DNA of 64,000 nt, taken from assembly GCA_044220875.1 (NCBI GenBank), contig JBGAQH010000006.1, positions 1 through 64,000 on the forward strand. Reading direction: 5' to 3'. A program made the translations under genes and the position numbers. The notes under the pieces were generated by a model that was given only the letters and a program-made list of their open reading frames with translations, had not been told where the DNA came from and made no database searches. Position 1 is the stretch's first letter. Each line of letters opens with the position of its first letter. Shown here one piece after another: positions 52,593 to 61,088 of the stretch. The stretch comes from JAEUIT01 sp044220875 (GTDB taxonomy: Bacteria; Planctomycetota; Phycisphaerae; Phycisphaerales; SM1A02).

Positions 52593-55137
52593 CCACGATC
52601 CGCACGCGGCCGATGACGTCGAGGCGATCTTCCACGAGGTGGTGGACCTTGATCCGCCGTCCCAGCGACAGCGCCTCGCCGAACGCTGCAGGGAGAACCT
52701 GACGCTCCGGGCCAGGGTCGAGGCGCTCCTCGAGCACGACCGCGGCGCCTCCAGCGCGTTTCTCGCCGGCGCGAAGGAGCCGCTGAGCGCCTTTCCCGAC
52801 GGGATGCCGGAGCGCATCGGGCGCTATCGCATCATTCGCCTGCTCGGTGAGGGCGGCATGGGCGTGGTGTACGAGGCTGAGCAGGACAATCCGCGGCGAG
52901 AGGTGGCCCTGAAGCTGATGCGAAGCGCCTTCGGCGGCCGCTCGCTCATCGCCCGCTTCGAGCGCGAGGCGGCGGCGCTGGCGAGAATGCGGCACCCCGG
53001 GATCGCCCAGATCTACGAGGCCGGCAGCGTGACCGATGTCCGCGGCGGCTGCACGCCCTACTTCGCCATGGAGCTTGTTCGCGGAGCGCCGCTCGACCAG
53101 TTCGTGCGGGAGCGAGGTCTCACGGCGCGGCAGGTCCTGGCGCTCGTCGCGGAAATCGCTGAGACCGTCCAGCATGCCCACGAGCAGGGCGTCGTTCATC
53201 GCGACCTGAAGCCGGCCAACATCGTCGTCGAGGCCGCAGGTGACGCCGCGCCCCGGCCGAAGATCCTCGACTTCGGCATCGCACGCATCGCCGAGCCGGA
53301 GGGCTCCGCGGAGATGAGCCTTCGCACCGACGTGGGCCAACTGTTAGGCACGATTCCCTACATGAGCCCCGAGCAGGTGGCGGGCGACTCGAGCCGCATC
53401 GACGCGCGGACCGACGTCTATGCCTTGGGCGTCGTCCTCTTCGAGCTGCTGGCCGGACGGCTTCCGCTGGATCTTCGCGGTCGCCCCATCGCCGAGGCGG
53501 CGCGGATCATCCATGACGAGGATCCGACGCGACTGAGCGCCGTGAGTCGGATCTTCCGCGGCGACGTGGAGACGATCGTCGGGACGGCCATGGAGAAGGA
53601 GCCGGGTCGCAGGTACCCGAGCGCCGGAACGTTCGCCGCCGACATCCGGAGGCACCTGAGCCACACGCCGATCCTCGCCCGCCCGTCGAGCGGCATTGAC
53701 CAGCTCCGGAAGTTCGGACGGCGCCACCGCACGCTGGTGGCCTCCGCGGCGCTGGTGCTGTTGGCGACGACCACGGCGGCGCTGGTCAGCACCAGCGCGT
53801 GGTTCCGGGCGGAGCGCGAGCGGGTGTCGGCAGAACGCCGATACGAAATCGCGAGCGAGCTTTCCGACCTCATCCGACGGGACGTCATCGAGTCGCTGCA
53901 GACGTTTCCCGGGACCCGCCAGGTGCGGCTCGGGATCCTCAAGAAGGTCACGCCGTTCTACGAGGAGCTCGCCCGCGAGCGCCCCGACGATCCCGCTCGC
54001 ATCCGCAACGCGTGGCTGAGCCTCATTGCGCTGGGCCGCGAGTATGAGATCGTCGGCGAGATCGAGCTCGCCCGCGGCACGCTGCGCCAGGGTGAGGCCG
54101 CGATCCGCAATGCGCTCACCCGCAAGGACACCAAGGCCTTCCGCGAGGACCTGGCCACCGCGCGCTTCTATCAGGGATGGATCGAGTACCGCGGCGGCGA
54201 TCGGGCGCTGGCGGGGTCGATGTACCGCGATTCGATCGAGCTGCTGCGTCCGGTGGTTGCCGCGGACGGACAGCAGTCGTCCGCGGGGGAGAAGCTCGCC
54301 CTCGCGTACCGCCGGCTCGGCGACCTTCTCAACGAGTCAGGCGACGGAGTCGGCGCGAAGGCGGAGTATCTCCGGGCGCTCGCCATCGACGAGGCCCAGG
54401 CCGCGGTGCAGCCGAATTTGGCTTCCGTGCAGATGAACCTGACGCGCACGTGGCGCCGGCTCGGGCAGATCGCCCGACAGAACGGTGAACTCGATGATGC
54501 GATGGACTGGCTGCGCCGAACGGTCGAGCGCCGCGAGGAGATCATCGCCCGCGAGGAGCCCAACAACGAATCGGAGCACAACCTCTCCGTTGCCCTTCAG
54601 GACCTCGGCGCGGTTCAGCTCGAGGCCCGCGATGTCGGGGCGGCGGCGACGCTCCGCAGAGCCGTCGACGTGAGCCGTCGGGTCCTCGACCACGACCCCA
54701 CCGATGCCCTGGCGAGACAGGAGCTCGCAATCTGCCTCGCGCAGCTGGCTTCGGCCCAGCTTCGCTCGGGAGCGACCGATGATGCCGTCGCTTCCGCGAC
54801 CGAGTCCCTTCTCATCGTCCACCAGATGACGGCCCGCCACGACCCGCCGACCGCTCACCTTGCCGTGGCCGCGTCCATCCTGGTCGACATCGAGCCGGCG
54901 GAGCTTCGTCAGCCCGGCGAGGCGCTCGCTCTCGTCGAGCGGGCGATCGAGCAGAGCGGCGGCAGCGATCTCGCGATGTGGCTGACGAAGGCGAAGGCCC
55001 TGCACATGCTCGGTCGGGCCGACGAGGCCGTCGCCGCCCAGAGCCGCGCGATCGAGATGATCGGCGCCGCCGACCGGCGCCGCCGGACCGAGGCCGAGGC
55101 GGCGCTTGCGACCTATCGCGGCGCTAGCGTTCCCTGA
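52585..55137 (+). CDS. transmembrane Ser/Thr protein kinase with C-terminal TPR region
   Basis: 850 residues. A Pkn2-type kinase domain spans about 76-340: GEGGMGVVY loop, VALKLM lysine, HRDLKPAN catalytic loop, LDFGIARI, and YMSPEQ. One transmembrane segment is near 382-403 (LVASAALVLLATTTAALVS). The C-terminal region is TPR-like helical repeats (AYRRLGDLLNESGDGVGAKAEYL). It may sense extracellular conditions through the TPR part. It is coupled to the upstream ECF sigma gene and contains one TTA codon in the shared CTGTTAGGC context. Confidence 0.92.
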   Translation: MADHDPHAADDVEAIFHEVVDLDPPSQRQRLAERCRENLTLRARVEALLEHDRGASSAFLAGAKEPLSAFPDGMPERIGRYRIIRLLGEGGMGVVYEAEQDNPRREVALKLMRSAFGGRSLIARFEREAAALARMRHPGIAQIYEAGSVTDVRGGCTPYFAMELVRGAPLDQFVRERGLTARQVLALVAEIAETVQHAHEQGVVHRDLKPANIVVEAAGDAAPRPKILDFGIARIAEPEGSAEMSLRTDVGQLLGTIPYMSPEQVAGDSSRIDARTDVYALGVVLFELLAGRLPLDLRGRPIAEAARIIHDEDPTRLSAVSRIFRGDVETIVGTAMEKEPGRRYPSAGTFAADIRRHLSHTPILARPSSGIDQLRKFGRRHRTLVASAALVLLATTTAALVSTSAWFRAERERVSAERRYEIASELSDLIRRDVIESLQTFPGTRQVRLGILKKVTPFYEELARERPDDPARIRNAWLSLIALGREYEIVGEIELARGTLRQGEAAIRNALTRKDTKAFREDLATARFYQGWIEYRGGDRALAGSMYRDSIELLRPVVAADGQQSSAGEKLALAYRRLGDLLNESGDGVGAKAEYLRALAIDEAQAAVQPNLASVQMNLTRTWRRLGQIARQNGELDDAMDWLRRTVERREEIIAREEPNNESEHNLSVALQDLGAVQLEARDVGAAATLRRAVDVSRRVLDHDPTDALARQELAICLAQLASAQLRSGATDDAVASATESLLIVHQMTARHDPPTAHLAVAASILVDIEPAELRQPGEALALVERAIEQSGGSDLAMWLTKAKALHMLGRADEAVAAQSRAIEMIGAADRRRRTEAEAALATYRGASVP

Positions 55138-56566
55138 CGAGCCGTTCGCCGCGAAGCCCGCGCTCGAGCTCCGCGAAGCTCACCGCCTCGTCGCGGTCCC
55201 GGTCGAAGCCTAACAGTTCGTTCTTCCATCTCGCCGGCATCTCCGACGGCTCGATGATGCCGTTGCCGTTCGCGTCGAATCGCCGCGTCTCGTCGATGAG
55301 GCGCTCGGCGCCGCGTCCCGCGACGCCGCCGCGGGTCGCCTCGACGTGGGCCGCATAGGCGGCGCCGAGCGCGGGCTTGTCCGCCGCGTCAACGGCGACC
55401 GCGTTGAAGATGAGCGATCCCATCTCGTCGGTCGTCTGCTCGCCCCATTGAATGCGGGCCGGCGGCGAGTGCGGGTTGTTGGGGTTCGCGGCGCTGTTGT
55501 CGTAGGCGAGCTCGCCCGCCACGATCGTGCCGGCGGGAAGCCGCACGGGCGTGCGGTAGTCGTAGCGCAGCTGCCAGTCGAACTTCCAGCGCGGAAGATC
55601 GAGGAGGACGCGGCTCGTGCCGTCGGGAAATGTCGCCGTCGCCCTCGCGCTTCGGCACACGGTGTGGGCGTGTGCCCACACGGCGACGAGGTCGATGTCG
55701 GCGGGGACCCGCCACGTGTCGCGCAAGCGCCACTCGGCGTCGCCGGCGGGAATGTCGAGGCCCGCACGAGCGCCGAACTCGGCGGGAAGCTGGAACTCGA
55801 GGAGTTCCTTCGAGGGCTGCGATTCGGTGAACCACATGCCGACCCGCACCGTCGCCCGTTCCTCCTTCCCGCTCGGATGAAAGTGCACCTGAAGGACGAG
55901 GTCACTCCCCGGCGGCAGCGGCCGGCCGAGCCCGAGCGGCAATCGCTGGCCGCGCATGCCGACCGCCCAACCGCCCATCGGGATGCGCCGTTCGCGCTTC
56001 GCTTTGCCGGAGGCCTTGGTCTCGGGCGTGTCGAGGTAGAAGAGAACGTGGTGGACGACGGCGGGGGCGTCGGAGCGGATGTCGATCGCGCTCAGCCACC
56101 GCAGCGAATCGTTGGTGAGCGGAAGGGTGAAGTACTTGTAGATGTCGGGACCCGACGCGGGCACGACGAAGGGATGCTCCATCGTGACCTCAAGGTCCGG
56201 AACGCCGAGATGCCAGGTGGAGGCGAACGTCGGCGGCGCCTTCGCGGCATCGCCCTCGGGTGCACCGGCTTCGGCCCACGCTTCCAGCATCGCGATCTCG
56301 CCCTCGCTCAGGCGGCGGGCCTCGCGAAAGGTCTCCTCGCCCTCGGTTGCCGGCCATGGCGGCATCTGCCGGTCTCGGACGACCTCGGCGATCGTGCTCG
56401 CCTTTCGCTTCACCTGCTCATAGGTGAGAAGCGAAAAGGGTGCACCGCCGCCCGGGCGATGACACTCCGAGCACCGGGCGTAGACGAGCGCGGCGATGCC
56501 GTCCGACCAGGTCGGTTCGACAGCAGGTCCGCAGAGTGCTGCAACGGCGGCGAGTGTGGCGATCAC
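55124..56566 (-). CDS. c-type cytochrome/copper monooxygenase-like protein with EF-hands
   Basis: 480 residues. A likely signal peptide starts at GTG 56566 (IATLAAVAALCG). A heme motif C-S-E-C-H (ARCSECHRPGG) is followed by a copper monooxygenase-like domain: VVHHVLFYLDTP, LVLQVHFHPSG and VAVWAHAHTV supply histidines placed like the CuH and CuM ligands of ascorbate-dependent (PHM-type) monooxygenases. The C-terminus has two EF-hand-like loops, DANGNGIIEPSE and DRDRDEAVSFAE. It is convergent with the kinase gene and overlaps it by 14 bases. Electron transfer from heme to copper is a plausible but untested idea. Confidence 0.7.
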   Translation of the reverse strand: MIATLAAVAALCGPAVEPTWSDGIAALVYARCSECHRPGGGAPFSLLTYEQVKRKASTIAEVVRDRQMPPWPATEGEETFREARRLSEGEIAMLEAWAEAGAPEGDAAKAPPTFASTWHLGVPDLEVTMEHPFVVPASGPDIYKYFTLPLTNDSLRWLSAIDIRSDAPAVVHHVLFYLDTPETKASGKAKRERRIPMGGWAVGMRGQRLPLGLGRPLPPGSDLVLQVHFHPSGKEERATVRVGMWFTESQPSKELLEFQLPAEFGARAGLDIPAGDAEWRLRDTWRVPADIDLVAVWAHAHTVCRSARATATFPDGTSRVLLDLPRWKFDWQLRYDYRTPVRLPAGTIVAGELAYDNSAANPNNPHSPPARIQWGEQTTDEMGSLIFNAVAVDAADKPALGAAYAAHVEATRGGVAGRGAERLIDETRRFDANGNGIIEPSEMPARWKNELLGFDRDRDEAVSFAELERGLRGERLVRER

Positions 56567-56650
56567 AGCGTCAGCGTACGGTGAGTTCGCGGTCGTATGC
56601 CAGACGGTGTGGCCGGGCGCGCGTCTCAGCACCATCGGCTCCGCCACCAA

Positions 56651-56697
56651 CAACGACGCCGGGCCCGCCCAGTGGGCAGGCCCGGCGACCGTCGTTG
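56651..56697 (-). terminator. terminator-like hairpin downstream of dnaK
   Basis: Nested inverted repeats: outer CAACGAC/GTCGTTG, inner CGCCGGGCC/GGCCCGGCG. The minus strand continues with TCGTTGTTGG rather than a pure T-tract. It lies 22 bases after the dnaK stop. Confidence 0.7.
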
Positions 56698-56718
56698 CAC
56701 TGCATTTCGGTCGAAGGG

Positions 56719-58635
56719 TCAGTTCCCGTCCTTGACCTCGAACTCGGCGTCAATGACGTCGTCCTTCTTGGCCTGACCGGTGGCACCCGCAGCGCCGCCC
56801 GTCGCGCCGCTGGCCGCGCCAGCGGCGTCGCCCGGGGTCGAGGCGACCTTGCTCAGCTCGTCCATGCAGCCGTAGAGCGTCTTCATCGCCGCTTCGATCG
56901 CGGCCTTGTCGTCGCCCTTGATCTTGTCCTCGAGGTTCGAGACCGCGGACTCGATCTTGCTGCGGGATTCGCCGGCCAGCTTGCCGCCGTGCTCGCTGAG
57001 CTGCTTCTTCGTCTGGTAGACGATGCCGTCGGCCTGGTTCTTCAGGTCGATCAGCTCGCGACGGGCCTTGTCGGCGGCGGCGTTCGCTTCGGCGTCGGTC
57101 TTCATCCGCTCGATGTCGTCCTTCGAGAGACCCGAGCTGCCGGTGATCTTGATTTCCTGCTTCTTGCCGGTGTTCCGATCGGTGGCGCTGACGTTGAGGA
57201 TGCCGTTGGCGTCGATCGCGAACTCGACCTCGATCTGCGGCATGCCGCGCGGGGCGGCGCCGATGCCGGTGAGGTCGAAGCGGCCGAGGCTCCGGTTGTC
57301 GTTGGCGAACTCGCGCTCGCCCTGCAGGACGTGGATGGTCACCGAGGTCTGGTTGTCGGAGGCCGTCGAGAAGGTCTCCTTCTTGCTCGTCGGGATCGTG
57401 GTGTTGCGCTCGATGAGCTTGGTCATCACGCCGCCGAGGGTCTCGACGCCGAGCGAGAGCGGCGTCACGTCGAGGAGGAGCACATCCTTCACTTCACCCT
57501 GGAGGACGCCGCCCTGGATCGCGGCGCCGATGGCGACGACCTCGTCCGGGTTGATGCTGCGATCCAGCTCCTTGGTCTGGAAGATCTCCTTGGCGATTTC
57601 CTGGACCTTCGGAATGCGGATCGAGCCGCCGACGAGCACGACTTCCTGGATGTCGGTGGGCTTGAGCTTCGCGTCGCGGAGGGCCTGCTCGCAGGGACCG
57701 CGGAGTCGCGTGAAGAGGTCATCGCACATCCGCTCGAAGTTCGCGCGGCTGAGGGTCACCTGCAGGTGCTTCGGTCCGTTCTGGTCGGCGGTGATGAAGG
57801 GGAGGTTGACCGTCGTCTCCATCTGGGTGGAGAGTTCGATCTTGGCCTTCTCGGCCGCTTCCTTCAGGCGCTGGAGGGCCATCGCATCCTTCTTGATGTC
57901 GATGCCTTCCTTCTTGCGGAACTCTTCCGCGAGGTGCTCGATGAGCCGCTGGTCGAAGTCGTCGCCGCCGAGGTGGCCGTCGCCGTTCGTCGAGAGGACC
58001 TCGAAGACGCCGTCGCCGACGTCGAGGATCGAGACGTCAAAGGTACCGCCGCCGAGATCGAAGACCGCGATGCGGGCGTTCTTCTTCTTCTCGAGGCCAT
58101 AAGCGAGGGCCGCCGCGGTCGGCTCGTTGATGATGCGCTCGACCTTGAGGCCGGCGATCTCGCCGGCGTCCTTGGTCGCCTGGCGCTGGCTGTCGTTGAA
58201 GTAGGCCGGGACGGTGATGACCGCCCGCTCGACCTTCTCACCGAGGTAGTCCTCGGCGACCTTCTTGAGTTCCTGGAGAATCATGGCCGAGACTTCCGGC
58301 GGCGTGTACTGCTTGCCGCGGATGTCGACCTTGACCAGCTCGCTCGGGCCGCCCACGACGCCGTAGGGGACGAGCTTCTCTTCGTGCTGGACTTCGTTGT
58401 GCCGGCGACCCATGAACCGCTTGATCGAGAAGACGGTGTTCTTGGGGTTGGTGACCTGCTGGTGCTTGGCCGCCTGGCCGACCAGCCGTTCGCCCTTATC
58501 GGTGAAGCCGACGACCGAGGGGGTGGTCCGGTTGCCGGAGGAGTTGATGAGTACCTTCGGCTGACCGCCCTCCATGATGGCCACCACGGAGTTGGTGGTG
58601 CCGAGGTCGATGCCGATGATCTTGCTGTTTGCCAT
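56719..58635 (-). CDS. dnaK: molecular chaperone DnaK (Hsp70)
   Basis: 638 residues, complete. IGIDLGTTNSVVAIMEGG, FDLGGGTFDVSILDVG and LVGGSIRIPKVQEI are the ATPase signatures; the linker DVLLLDVTPLSLG and the peptide-binding domain follow, and the C-terminus ends DDVIDAEFEVKDGN, the usual acidic tail. AAGGA precedes ATG 58635. No grpE or dnaJ is adjacent. No CIRCE inverted repeat (TTAGCACTC) is seen in the 313-base upstream gap. Confidence 0.97.
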   Translation of the reverse strand: MANSKIIGIDLGTTNSVVAIMEGGQPKVLINSSGNRTTPSVVGFTDKGERLVGQAAKHQQVTNPKNTVFSIKRFMGRRHNEVQHEEKLVPYGVVGGPSELVKVDIRGKQYTPPEVSAMILQELKKVAEDYLGEKVERAVITVPAYFNDSQRQATKDAGEIAGLKVERIINEPTAAALAYGLEKKKNARIAVFDLGGGTFDVSILDVGDGVFEVLSTNGDGHLGGDDFDQRLIEHLAEEFRKKEGIDIKKDAMALQRLKEAAEKAKIELSTQMETTVNLPFITADQNGPKHLQVTLSRANFERMCDDLFTRLRGPCEQALRDAKLKPTDIQEVVLVGGSIRIPKVQEIAKEIFQTKELDRSINPDEVVAIGAAIQGGVLQGEVKDVLLLDVTPLSLGVETLGGVMTKLIERNTTIPTSKKETFSTASDNQTSVTIHVLQGEREFANDNRSLGRFDLTGIGAAPRGMPQIEVEFAIDANGILNVSATDRNTGKKQEIKITGSSGLSKDDIERMKTDAEANAAADKARRELIDLKNQADGIVYQTKKQLSEHGGKLAGESRSKIESAVSNLEDKIKGDDKAAIEAAMKTLYGCMDELSKVASTPGDAAGAASGATGGAAGATGQAKKDDVIDAEFEVKDGN

Positions 58636-58948
58636 GGGGGGTCCTTCTTTCGTCCGTGACAGCCGGTCTCGTGGAGTCCGCATCACCTGTGCCCCCTCGT
58701 GGGGGCCTGCGACAGCGGTCGCTCACCAGCGGTAGATTCCTCTCGAACTCGCCCGGGATGGTGCCCGAGGTCGGGCGTGGCAAGGCAACTCCGATGCCAG
58801 CCGAGCTTGAGCGTCGCACGGTCGAATCGGAAACGAGTTCCTGCTCGGCCACCGCTCAGAACCGTTTGTGGTCTCGTCGCGCGAACTCGAGCAGTCCACT
58901 GCGCGACTGCCTCAGTGCGTTCCCTCTCCAGAGGTCTGCCGTTCTGGC
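58636..58948. other. 313-bp divergent region upstream of dnaK
   Basis: Contains AAGGA before the dnaK start and a GCCCCC/GGGGGC hairpin with TCGT loop at 58691-58706 that would be in the dnaK 5' leader. It must also hold the promoter of the PAP phosphatase-like gene at 58949. No CIRCE or sigma-32-like element was recognised. Confidence 0.5.
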
Positions 58949-60112
58949 ATGAGCGCGAACACCATCGAACACTCCGAGTACAGTTCGGTCGCGTGCTGGT
59001 CGATCGATCCGGCCTCGCCGTTCCCAACTCCCGACGAGGTTCTGGTGCCTTTTCCTGTCAGGCTGACCCGCTGCCCCGCCTCCCTCGCTGACTACCGCGA
59101 CGCCATCGAATTGGTCGCGGACGCCACGCTCTGGGCGATGCGATATTGCGACCTCCTCGTGACAAGCGAGGGGGGTACCCGGGAGAAGTCCGATCTCAGC
59201 CCGGTGACCGCGGCCGACCTCGCCCTTCAGGCGATCCTGATCGATGGGCTGACGGAGCGGTTTGGGCCGATTCCGGTGGTGGGTGAGGAGTCGACGGCGG
59301 TGTTTACCGGAGCCGGCGGCGCTGACCTGCGGGAGCGGGTCGCGGGGCTCGTTCGGTTGGCTCGCCCGGGGCTCGCTACAGAGGGTCTCGATCGGGCGAT
59401 CGACCGGGGCGGCGATGACGGCACCGGCGCGGAGCACTGGGTCATCGATCCGATCGACGGTACGCGCGGCTACCTTCGTGGCCAGCAGTATTGCGTCTGC
59501 CTCTCGCTCATTCGCGATGGCATTCCTGTCGTCGGCATTGCCGGATGTCCACGTCTCGGCGAGCGCGGGTGGCTGATGGCCGCGGTGCGCGGCGGGGGTG
59601 GAGCGCTCTGGCGGCTGGATGATCTTGGTGGTCGGCCGATTGTCCCGCGCGCGAGCGACCCCAATCGCGGCACCCTCGTCGCCTGCGAATCGCCTGGTGC
59701 GACGGATCGGGCTCGAACTCGCCTTCGACGAATGGCAGAGCTGATCGGCGGGCCGCTGATCGTTCGGCCCATGGAGAGCCAGTGCAAGTTCGTTCTCGTC
59801 GCGACCGGCGAGGCGGACGTCGCGATTCGACTCGCGTCGTTCGACCCTGCCAAGAACCGCGACATGGTGTGGGACTATGCGGGGGCCGTCGTTTTCGCGG
59901 AAGAGGCGGGTGCCCGGATGACCGACTGCGACGGCAACCCGTTGCGATTCGGCCGCGGTCGCGCGATCGATCGAAATCGGGGGATCATCTGCGCGCCTCA
60001 GTGGCTGCACGATCGCGTCATCGACGCGTGTCGCTCGGTCGATGTGGATTTCGACGTCCCGCTCGGCCCCCGCGCACCCGTGGCGACCACCGTCGTCCGT
60101 GGAGGCAGCTGA
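58949..60112 (+). CDS. inositol monophosphatase-family 3'(2'),5'-bisphosphate nucleotidase-like enzyme
   Basis: 387 residues. The metal-binding pattern is complete: GEESTAVF (Glu-Glu), then VIDPIDGTRGYLRGQQYCV (DPIDGT), then MVWDYAGAVVFAEEAG (WDxAG). EKSDLSPVTAADLALQAI is the N-terminal loop of the HAL2/SAL1/CysQ group that cleaves 3'-phosphoadenosine 5'-phosphate (PAP). PAP is the by-product of PAPS-dependent sulfotransferases, such as the protein at 48095. It is followed two bases after its stop by the EEP gene. The start is the ATG giving SANTIEHSEY. Confidence 0.85.
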   Translation: MSANTIEHSEYSSVACWSIDPASPFPTPDEVLVPFPVRLTRCPASLADYRDAIELVADATLWAMRYCDLLVTSEGGTREKSDLSPVTAADLALQAILIDGLTERFGPIPVVGEESTAVFTGAGGADLRERVAGLVRLARPGLATEGLDRAIDRGGDDGTGAEHWVIDPIDGTRGYLRGQQYCVCLSLIRDGIPVVGIAGCPRLGERGWLMAAVRGGGGALWRLDDLGGRPIVPRASDPNRGTLVACESPGATDRARTRLRRMAELIGGPLIVRPMESQCKFVLVATGEADVAIRLASFDPAKNRDMVWDYAGAVVFAEEAGARMTDCDGNPLRFGRGRAIDRNRGIICAPQWLHDRVIDACRSVDVDFDVPLGPRAPVATTVVRGGS

Positions 60113-60113
60113 C

Positions 60114-61082
60114 GTGGCCAGTCGGTCGGCTGAGGGCCGTGACGGCTGGGGGCCGTTGCGCGGCGCCCTGTACGCTCTTGCCGCGGCGGCCCTGCTGGTG
60201 CTGGCAGTGGGGCAGATCTTCACCGATCGGCATGAGTGGTCGCAGTGGCTATGGTGGACGCCGCGCTCCGTGCTCGCCGCGGCCGCGCTCCCGGGGGCAG
60301 TCGTGGGGGTGACGCGACGCGGCTGGGCGACATTGTGGGCCGTCGTCGGGCTCATTCCGCTGGCGACACTCCTCATCCGGGACATCGGTTGGAGAACGTG
60401 GAACCCGGCGCTTCAGGGACTGCACATCGTCCACTGGAACGCCAATTGGCCGGGCTCGACGGCTGGCGCAGTCCCCGCGAAACTCCTCCTTGATCGCAAC
60501 GCCGACGTCGTCATCGTCTCCAATGCCTACAAGCTGCTCGCCGACGGGCGGGCGGAGGTGTGGCGCGAGCACGGCTACGAGATGCTGAACACGGGGACGT
60601 TTCTCGTCGCCTCGCGGTGGCCGCTGGTGGAGGCGCGGAACGTCAGCGGCAACGAGGGGCGCATCGTGGGGGTCATTCGCCTCGACATCGGCGGCACGCG
60701 GCTCACGATTTGCGCGGTCGACCTACCCTCGGACGCACGACTCTCGCGGATGCGGATCGCCGAGGAGCTCGCCGCGGAGACGCATCTGCCATCACCGGTC
60801 GAAGCGGATTGCGTCGTCGGCGACTTCAACATCACCCGCGGAAGCGCATCGATTCAGCGCATGTTCCCGGGATTCCGCGAGGCGTTCGACGTTGCCGGCG
60901 TCGGATACGGCGCAACCTGGCCCCGTCGGCTGCCGCTGCTCCAACTCGACCACATGCTCGTGAGCGGTCGGCTCGCGCCGCTGCAGTACCGGATCTTCGA
61001 CCTTGGCTCGCGCGTGCATTGCGCCCACGAGATGGTTGTCCGGTGGCCCCTCGCCTCAGCCGACGCTTCGGTCGAACGGTAA
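60114..61082 (+). CDS. membrane-anchored endonuclease/exonuclease/phosphatase-family protein
   Basis: 322 residues. Two or three N-terminal transmembrane segments (ALYALAAAALLVLAVGQIF and later hydrophobic stretches) precede an EEP-like domain: LHIVHWNANWPGS, VVGDFNITRGSAS and LQLDHMLVSGR are the recognisable blocks (N, GDFN, DH). The classical QE motif is replaced by a VIVSNAYKLL-type segment, so activity is uncertain. GTG 60114 is supported by GGAGG eight bases upstream and a two-base gap from the previous stop. Confidence 0.75.
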   Translation: MASRSAEGRDGWGPLRGALYALAAAALLVLAVGQIFTDRHEWSQWLWWTPRSVLAAAALPGAVVGVTRRGWATLWAVVGLIPLATLLIRDIGWRTWNPALQGLHIVHWNANWPGSTAGAVPAKLLLDRNADVVIVSNAYKLLADGRAEVWREHGYEMLNTGTFLVASRWPLVEARNVSGNEGRIVGVIRLDIGGTRLTICAVDLPSDARLSRMRIAEELAAETHLPSPVEADCVVGDFNITRGSASIQRMFPGFREAFDVAGVGYGATWPRRLPLLQLDHMLVSGRLAPLQYRIFDLGSRVHCAHEMVVRWPLASADASVER

Positions 61083-61088
61083 GGTCGA

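Noticed and set aside
58636..58948. CIRCE/HrcA operator upstream of dnaK
   Set aside because: No TTAGCACTC...GAGTGCTAA pair was found; the only hairpin is a short GC stem.
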